DNA from: Candidatus Saccharimonadota bacterium
GTDB taxonomy: Bacteria > Patescibacteriota > Saccharimonadia > Saccharimonadales > Saccharimonadaceae
Reading direction: 5' to 3'
Assembly (NCBI GenBank): GCA_030528815.1
Contig: JAUMYE010000037.1
Coordinates: 1-9,319 of the forward strand
Length of the DNA stretch: 9,319 nt
Below, piece after piece: positions 5,659 through 9,319 of this stretch; the first letter of the stretch is position 1; the number at the start of each line of letters is the position of its first letter. The translations under genes and the position numbers were made by a program. The notes under the pieces were generated by a model, which saw only the letters and a program-made list of their open reading frames with translations, was not told the DNA's origin and did no database searches.

Positions 5659-5660
5659 AA

Positions 5661-6101
5661 TTATTTCTCCTCCTTAGCCTTCTTGTCTGCCTTTGGAGCT
5701 GCTTTTTTAGTTTCAGCTTTCTTGGCTGGCTTTGGCATATCTTTGATATCGTCAACGAAAGAAATGGTTGCCATTTCAGTGTTGTCGCCAACACGGAAGC
5801 CGTTGCGTTCGATGCGGAGATAACCGCTGTCGCGCTTGACCTGTGGTGCGATAACATCTACGAGGTAGTTACCCATTTCAGTATCGTCAAGACGAGCAAT
5901 CACGAGTCTGCGGGAAGCTAGGTCGCCGCGCTTTGCAAGCGTAATAAGCTTTTCAGCTGGGCGGCGAATTTCCTTAGCTTTTGCTAGAGTCGTATTGATT
6001 GCCTGGTATTTAAACAAGGAGCGCATCAGACCGCGAGTTAGTGCAGTGCGTTGGTCGGTTTCGCGACCGAACTTGCGCCCTTTATATCCATGGCGATGCA
6101 T
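5661..6101 (-). CDS. rplQ: 50S ribosomal protein L17 (bL17)
   Basis: Structural 50S protein near the exit tunnel. The 146 residues include the family core: HRHGYKGRKFGRETDQRTAL at the N-terminus, RGLMRSLFKYQAINTTLAKAKEIRRPAEKLI (23-53), and GYLRIERNGFRVGDNTEMA (93-111). The C-terminal 25 or so residues are a Lys/Ala-rich tail (KKAETKKAAPKADKKAKEEK), common as a variable extension. The start is one base beyond the rpoA stop (TAA-T-ATG). The only Shine-Dalgarno-like GGAG is about 13 nt upstream, inside rpoA, so reinitiation after rpoA is likely. rpoA-rplQ adjacency is standard in bacteria. Confidence 0.96.
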   Translation of the reverse strand: MHRHGYKGRKFGRETDQRTALTRGLMRSLFKYQAINTTLAKAKEIRRPAEKLITLAKRGDLASRRLVIARLDDTEMGNYLVDVIAPQVKRDSGYLRIERNGFRVGDNTEMATISFVDDIKDMPKPAKKAETKKAAPKADKKAKEEK

Positions 6102-6102
6102 A

Positions 6103-7026
6103 TTAGATATTTAACTCCGTAAGTTTATCTTTAACTTCGTCGAGCGCTTTAGCACCGAAGCCCTTGAGCTCCTTTAAATCGCTGTCCGAAAGTGCTTTAA
6201 GCTGAGCAACGGTATGAATATCGTTGTTTAGCAAAGCGTTTGCGGTACGAGCCGAAAGACCAAGCTCTTCAATTGGAGTTGTAGAACCTGCTTCTGCTTC
6301 ATCTTTGCCAGCAGTTGGAGCTGGTGCGGATTCGACAGTTGTGCTGCCGGCAAGTGCCTTGTACTGGTTTACTAGAATTGCTGCTGCTTCTTCGAAAGCT
6401 TCGCGTGGCGTAATAGTACCATCGGTATCAATCGTAAGAGTTAGCTGCTGCAAGTTAGTATCCTGTCCAACACGAGTATTTTCTGCGTTGTAGCGTACGC
6501 GTAGAACTGGGGTAAAGACAGCGTCTAGAGCGATCATGTCGCTGTGGATGCGTTCCTGACCAGCCTGTTCGATACTTAGGTAGCCACGGCCAGTATCGAC
6601 GACAAAATCCATCTTTAGGGTGAAGTTTGGATCATCGATAGTACAGATTTGCTGCTGTGGGTTGGATAGTTCAAGCTCTGCTGGGAGTTTGATATCGCCA
6701 GCCTTGACTACGCCAGCACCCTTCTTTTCGAAGTGTACTTCAACTGGCTCGTCAGAGTGAGACTTGAAGTGAATGTTTTTAAGATTGAGCATGATATCCA
6801 CGGTATCTTCCTTGATGCCTGGAATGGCGGAAAATTCGTGGGTGGTACCTTCGATGCGGAAAGCAACGATTGCGGCACCTTTGATGCTGGATAGAAGAAC
6901 ACGACGTAGTGAATTACCAAGAGTATTACCATAGCCATAGTAAAGTGGCTTGATAATAAAGCTTGAACTGTTTTCACCAAGGTCTTTGATCTCTGCTAGT
7001 TCTGCTTCATGAATTACTTTTGTCAT
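6103..7026 (-). CDS. rpoA: DNA-directed RNA polymerase subunit alpha
   Basis: Scaffold of RNA polymerase: two alpha chains dimerise and hold beta and beta'. The 307 residues contain the N-terminal domain (about 1-225), with GYGNTLGNSLRRVLLSSIKG (31-50) of the dimer interface and the IPGIKEDTVDIMLNLK motif (68-83). A Ser/Thr/Ala-rich linker (about 227-249) leads to the C-terminal helix-hairpin-helix domain (about 250-307). Arg260 and Asn263 in LSARTANAL match the E. coli UP-element contact residues Arg265 and Asn268, so promoter UP-element binding is probably kept. AAGGAG lies 4 nt before the ATG, overlapping the rpsD stop. It sits in its usual place after rpsD. Confidence 0.97.
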   Translation of the reverse strand: MTKVIHEAELAEIKDLGENSSSFIIKPLYYGYGNTLGNSLRRVLLSSIKGAAIVAFRIEGTTHEFSAIPGIKEDTVDIMLNLKNIHFKSHSDEPVEVHFEKKGAGVVKAGDIKLPAELELSNPQQQICTIDDPNFTLKMDFVVDTGRGYLSIEQAGQERIHSDMIALDAVFTPVLRVRYNAENTRVGQDTNLQQLTLTIDTDGTITPREAFEEAAAILVNQYKALAGSTTVESAPAPTAGKDEAEAGSTTPIEELGLSARTANALLNNDIHTVAQLKALSDSDLKELKGFGAKALDEVKDKLTELNI

Positions 7027-7035
7027 AGTTCTCCT

Positions 7036-7638
7036 TTAGCGTGAGTAATACTCGACGATTAACTGTTCGTTGATGCCCACCTCTGCTTCTTCGCGCTTTG
7101 GTGTACCTGTAATCTCAATTTTAAGATTCTTGAGGTCAGATTTCATCCAAGATAGTGGCTGTGCTTCGCCATTAATATTGGTGAAGTAGCTGTTCTTCTT
7201 GGATTTTGGACGTACTTCAAGAACGTCACCGGCACTTAGGCGGATGGATGGAATATCGATACGCTTGCCGTTTAGTGTGAAGTGTCCATGAGAAACGAGC
7301 TGACGTGCAGCACGACGAGTGCTGGCTAGACCTGCACGGTAGACAACGTTGTCTGCGCGGCGTTCTAGGAAGTTAAGAAGGTTTTCACCTGTCATACCTT
7401 CTGCACGCTGTGCTTCGCGCATCAATTTTGCGAACTGCTTTTCGAGTAGTCCGTAAATGCGGCGAACTTTCTGCTTTTCGCGAAGCTGGGTTAGGTAAAG
7501 ACTACCGCCACGGATTCGCATATCGGCGTGTTGACCAGGAATACCGGTCTTCTTTGCCATGACTTTCTGCGCTTTTGGAGCAAGTGCATAACCTTCACGG
7601 CGAGATTGTTTTCCAATAGGTGATAAATCACGTGCCAT
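7036..7638 (-). CDS. rpsD: 30S ribosomal protein S4 (uS4)
   Basis: Primary 16S-binding assembly protein; in E. coli it also represses its own operon through the leader RNA. The 200 residues include the N-terminal domain (1-90), which lacks the four zinc cysteines of some S4 proteins, with GIPGQHADMRIR and KQKVRRIYGLLEKQF, then the S4 RNA-binding domain (about 91-150: LERRADNVVYRAGLA, SHGHFTLNGKRIDIPS). The end EQLIVEYYSR is canonical. The ATG overlaps the rpsK stop by one base (TAATG), implying coupling. Next is rpoA, 9 nt downstream. Confidence 0.97.
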   Translation of the reverse strand: MARDLSPIGKQSRREGYALAPKAQKVMAKKTGIPGQHADMRIRGGSLYLTQLREKQKVRRIYGLLEKQFAKLMREAQRAEGMTGENLLNFLERRADNVVYRAGLASTRRAARQLVSHGHFTLNGKRIDIPSIRLSAGDVLEVRPKSKKNSYFTNINGEAQPLSWMKSDLKNLKIEITGTPKREEAEVGINEQLIVEYYSR

Positions 7639-8069
7639 TATGGTTTCCTTTCTCCTTTAGGACGGCAGCCACCGTGCTTGATTGGTGTCTTGTCCGTAAT
7701 GCTATTGATTGTCATGCCTAGGGTGCTAAAGGCGCGGATGGCGCTATCGCGACCAAGACCGATACCCTTAACGAAGACATCGACGCTGCTCATGCCATGA
7801 TCGCGCTTTGCGATTTCGGCAACTTTTTCTGCAGCAACCTGTGCAGCGTATGCGGTACCCTTCTTGGAACCACGGAAGCCATTTGCGCCAGCGGATGATG
7901 CAGCCAAGACCTGACCGCTCTTATCGCTTACGCTGATAATGGTGTTATTAAAGGTTGCTTGAATGTGCACCTCGCCAGACTGGACAACACGTTTGCCCTT
8001 TTTGCCTTTGGTTTTTGGTGCTTTAACTGCTTGCTCCACTTCAGGAGCTTTAGTTGTATCTTCTGCCAT
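7638..8069 (-). CDS. rpsK: 30S ribosomal protein S11 (uS11)
   Basis: 30S platform protein near the mRNA exit site. The 143 residues exceed the usual ~125-130 because of an N-terminal extension (1-27, Lys/Ala/Glu-rich). The core is clear: GEVHIQATFNNTIISVSD (32-49), GFRGSKKGTAYAAQVAAEK (64-82), VKGIGLGRDSAIRA (100-113) and TPIKHGGCRP (128-137). The E. coli motif here is HNGCRP, whose Asn119 can become isoaspartate; this protein has Gly133 in its place. The gene follows rpsM by 18 nt, with AGGAAG near its ATG. Confidence 0.97.
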   Translation of the reverse strand: MAEDTTKAPEVEQAVKAPKTKGKKGKRVVQSGEVHIQATFNNTIISVSDKSGQVLAASSAGANGFRGSKKGTAYAAQVAAEKVAEIAKRDHGMSSVDVFVKGIGLGRDSAIRAFSTLGMTINSITDKTPIKHGGCRPKGERKP

Positions 8070-8087
8070 ACTAACTTCCTATACTCC

Positions 8088-8474
8088 TTAAGTTTTACTT
8101 GCTGCTTTTGGTTGTGCGCCACCAACGGCGATAGCCTTACCTTTGCGGGTGCGCGCATTCGTGCGGGTGCGCTGACCGTTTACTGGAAGACCGGCTTTGT
8201 GGCGGAGCCCCTTGTAGGAATTAATATCCTTAATACGTTTAATATTGTTCGTCACGAGGCGCTTCAAGTCTCCTTCAACGGAATATTTACTAGAAATAAT
8301 ATCGTTGAGCTTCTGCTCTTGAGCCTCGGTGAGATCTTTCACCCGAGTGGTCGGCTCGATTTTAGCCGCCGCAAGGATGGCTTTGCTTGTGGTGCGTCCA
8401 ATACCATAAACGTAAGTAAGTCCAATCCAGACCTGCTTTTCGCTAGGAATTGTGACACCGGCGATTCTTGCCAT
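8088..8474 (-). CDS. rpsM: 30S ribosomal protein S13 (uS13)
   Basis: 30S head protein that bridges to the 50S subunit and contacts P-site tRNA through its C-terminal tail. The 128 residues include MARIAGVTIPSEKQV at the start, the helix-hairpin-like LTYVYGIGRTTSKAIL (19-34), and the strongly conserved HKAGLPVNGQRTRTNARTRK (92-111). The tail after that (KGKAIAVGGAQPKAASKT) is a little longer than in E. coli. It lies 2 nt after rpmJ, in the standard rpmJ-rpsM-rpsK-rpsD-rpoA order, with AAAGGCAGGG upstream inside rpmJ. Confidence 0.97.
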   Translation of the reverse strand: MARIAGVTIPSEKQVWIGLTYVYGIGRTTSKAILAAAKIEPTTRVKDLTEAQEQKLNDIISSKYSVEGDLKRLVTNNIKRIKDINSYKGLRHKAGLPVNGQRTRTNARTRKGKAIAVGGAQPKAASKT

Positions 8475-8476
8475 GC

Positions 8477-8593
8477 TTAACCCTGCCTTTGTTTATTCTT
8501 AGGTTTCTTCTTGTTGATGATACGAAGCACACCTTTACGGCGCACAATAATATCGTCAGGGCTAATTTTCTTTACACTTGCACGTACTTTCAT
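8477..8593 (-). CDS. rpmJ: 50S ribosomal protein L36 (bL36), cysteine-free form
   Basis: A 38-residue protein in the expected slot between infA and rpsM. It starts MKVRASVKKISPDDIIVRRK and ends in NKKKPKNKQRQG, the family signature. Classical L36 carries a Cys-Cys-Cys-His zinc site (CxxC near residues 11-14, a Cys near 27, then His). Here those positions are Ser11, Asp14, Asn27 and, at the His, Asn, so the protein has no cysteine or histidine and cannot hold zinc that way. The ATG sits in a small hairpin (TTTCAT-TTAC-ATGAAA), and the best Shine-Dalgarno, AAGGA, is about 13 nt upstream. Upstream is a structured leader. The stop is 2 nt from the rpsM ATG. Confidence 0.95.
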   Translation of the reverse strand: MKVRASVKKISPDDIIVRRKGVLRIINKKKPKNKQRQG

Positions 8594-8641
8594 GTAAATG
8601 AAAATTTCCTTTCCGAAAACTTACGGTCTTTAGATACAGAT

Positions 8642-8684
8642 AAAAACTAGCCAAAGGCTAGCTTAGTACCTCCACTAAAGCCAT
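8642..8684 (-). promoter_or_regulatory. Structured infA-rpmJ leader with terminator-like hairpin
   Basis: On the minus strand two adjacent hairpins can form. The first, GCTTTAGT-GGAGGT-ACTAAGC (about 8661-8681), shows a GGAGGT loop. The second, CTAGCC-TTT-GGCTAG (8647-8661), is followed by five T residues (8642-8646) and resembles an intrinsic terminator or attenuator. No clear promoter follows it before rpmJ, so some transcription probably reads through from infA. An 8-codon ORF (MALVEVLS, ATG at 8684-8682) ends within the second stem. Confidence 0.5.
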
Positions 8685-8702
8685 TCTTGTTTTCGATTAA
8701 AT

Positions 8703-8996
8703 TTAATCTTTTTGGCGGTAGCTGATGCGACCCTTCGTGAGATCATAAGGGGTTAGCTCAACTTCCACCTTGTCGCCCGGCACGAGGCGGATATAATTCT
8801 TTCGCATTTTACCCGACATGTGAGCAACTATAACATGACCATTCTCAAGCTCGACATGAAATTTAGTCCCCGGTAGAGCCTCGATGACTTTTCCCGTGAG
8901 CTTAATAACTTCTTTTTTGCTACTGTTCGACGCATTTTCAGCGGAACGGTTAGCAGAGCCCTTTTTAGGGCGTGCCGATTTCTTTTGACTAGCCAT
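8703..8996 (-). CDS. infA: Translation initiation factor IF-1, N-terminally extended
   Basis: IF-1 is a single OB fold that blocks the 30S A site during initiation. The core (about 29-97) is canonical: LTGKVIEALPGTKFHVELEN, GHVIVAHMSGKMRKNYIRLV, GDKVEVELTPYDLTKGRI. The protein is 97 residues rather than about 72, owing to a Lys/Ser/Ala-rich N-terminal extension (1-28) that looks disordered. I see no ATG, GTG or TTG start between this ATG and the core, and the promoter lies about 8 nt upstream, so the extension appears real. No Shine-Dalgarno is present. The gene is not next to secY, adk or map, its usual partners; a sortase-like gene with its own terminator lies upstream. Confidence 0.95.
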   Translation of the reverse strand: MASQKKSARPKKGSANRSAENASNSSKKEVIKLTGKVIEALPGTKFHVELENGHVIVAHMSGKMRKNYIRLVPGDKVEVELTPYDLTKGRISYRQKD

Positions 8997-9010
8997 AAAT
9001 TACAAGCTCA

Positions 9011-9039
9011 ATTATATCAAAAAATCAAGAATTTTTCAA
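9011..9039 (-). promoter_or_regulatory. infA: Promoter of infA, very short leader
   Basis: On the minus strand a -35 TTGAAA (9034-9039) is followed after 17 bases by a perfect -10 TATAAT (9011-9016). Transcription would start at about 9004-9003, only 7-8 nt before the infA ATG. No ribosome binding site fits in that leader. Confidence 0.8.
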
Positions 9040-9052
9040 GATGTAAATACAA

Positions 9053-9080
9053 AAATAGCTGCTTTTTGAGGCAGCTATTT
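9053..9080 (-). terminator. Terminator after the sortase-like gene
   Basis: A perfect 10-bp stem (AAATAGCTGC at 9053-9062 with GCAGCTATTT at 9071-9080) closes an 8-base loop. On the minus strand it ends in TTTTT. It lies 4 nt after the stop codon at 9085 and just upstream of the infA promoter, separating the two units. Confidence 0.9.
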
Positions 9081-9084
9081 GTGA

Positions 9085-9319
9085 TTATCTTGTAGCTTTA
9101 ATTATAACTACGGAAGTATCGCTGTTTCCTACCGAAACTAGAGACAAAGTTTCTTTACTATCAATGCTTTGCTGTGCTAGTGGTAAGGTTTTTGTTGAAT
9201 CTTTGTAAGATGTGATGCTGATAGATTCTATTGTGTATTCAAATACTTCGTTATCGCCACGCGTGAGCTTGATCTTGTCGCCTTTTTCTAGGCTATCCAA
9301 GTTCTTGAAGATGCCAGAT
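9085..9319 (-). CDS. Sortase-fold protein, C-terminal part, probably catalytically degenerate
   Basis: The frame is open to the window edge, so the gene begins beyond base 9319; the TTG at 9300 is an internal Leu. The visible 77 residues read GIFKNLDSLEKGDKIKL, then EVFEYTIESI, then a final pair of strands ETLSLVSVGN and SVVIIKATR. The first two segments are typical of the sortase beta-barrel (F-x-x-L-x-x-L-x-x-GD-x-I and Y-x-Y-x-V). Sortases join surface proteins to the wall or to each other using a His-Cys-Arg triad. At the TLxTC strand this protein has SLVSV, and no Arg stands at the following strand where one is expected. No Cys occurs in the visible part. The catalytic His would lie outside the window. 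It may be a pseudo-sortase or a related fold. Confidence 0.6.
   Translation of the reverse strand, partial: SGIFKNLDSLEKGDKIKLTRGDNEVFEYTIESISITSYKDSTKTLPLAQQSIDSKETLSLVSVGNSDTSVVIIKATR

Noticed and set aside
5641..7026. Plus- and minus-strand short frames overlapping rplQ and rpoA
   Set aside because: They lie wholly inside well-conserved genes in other frames and carry no independent signals.
7959..8480. 173-codon plus-strand open frame antisense to rpsK and rpsM
   Set aside because: S11 and S13 are unmistakable on the other strand; the frame is Cys/Phe-rich as expected for the complement of ribosomal genes.
8468..8650. 60-codon plus-strand frame covering rpmJ and its leader
   Set aside because: The minus strand encodes a full-length L36 in its expected place; the plus frame has no ribosome site or recognisable content.
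9085..9300. TTG at 9300 as the start of a 71-residue protein
   Set aside because: The frame is open upstream to the window edge and the preceding residues (GIFKN) continue the sortase motif, so the TTG is an internal Leu.
1..9319. CRISPR array, tRNA, rRNA, insertion sequence, phage or toxin-antitoxin module
   Set aside because: No regularly spaced repeats, cloverleaf-like segments, transposase frames or terminal inverted repeats were seen; the only long repeat is the pilin duplication.
1..9319. Recoded TGA (genetic code 25)
   Set aside because: No TGA stop occurs at complete genes here, but no in-frame TGA is needed either, and Gly is encoded by normal GGN codons, so there is no evidence for recoding.

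Overview
The window looks like chromosome of a small-genome Patescibacterium (CPR), most likely a Saccharibacterium (TM7). This is an inference from several signals together: very tight ribosomal-protein gene packing, cysteine-free ribosomal protein L36, type IV prepilins beginning with a KK(A/G)-FTIIE class III leader, membrane-anchored surface proteins without lipoprotein signals, and consensus sigma70-like promoters placed almost on top of start codons. No 16S rRNA is present to confirm the phylum. All complete genes stop with TAA except one TAG, and no reading frame needs a recoded TGA, so the standard bacterial code fits.

Layout. 1-149 (minus) is the 5' part of an unrecognised gene with a consensus promoter and a near-perfect Shine-Dalgarno. 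294-746 (minus) is an unrecognised helical protein with its own promoter and terminator. 874-1275 (plus) is a small C-terminal LysM protein whose promoter implies a leaderless mRNA. 1311-3308 (minus) is a membrane-anchored arylsulfate sulfotransferase (ASST) family protein. Divergent from it are two tandem prepilin genes at 3421-4053 and 4157-4723 (plus), each with its own copy of the same leader and its own terminator.

The right half, read on the minus strand from 8996 down to 4829, is the translation/transcription cluster infA, rpmJ, rpsM, rpsK, rpsD, rpoA, rplQ, rplM, rpsI. From rpmJ onward the genes are separated by at most 18 nt or overlap by one base (TAATG junctions), which points to one operon with translational coupling. 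infA has its own strong promoter and is separated from rpmJ by a structured leader with a short terminator-like hairpin. rpmJ (8477-8593) is only 38 codons long and easy to miss. At the right edge (9085-9319, minus) is the C-terminal end of a sortase-fold protein that appears to lack the catalytic Cys and Arg.

Functionally, the window joins core gene expression (initiation factor, ribosomal proteins, RNA polymerase alpha) with surface genes (pilins, ASST, LysM, sortase-like protein). In an episymbiont the surface genes could serve contact with a host cell, but nothing in the sequence proves that. No rRNA, tRNA, CRISPR, insertion sequence or phage gene was seen. No stretch longer than 300 bases lacks a gene; the intergenic gaps hold the promoters, leaders and terminators listed.
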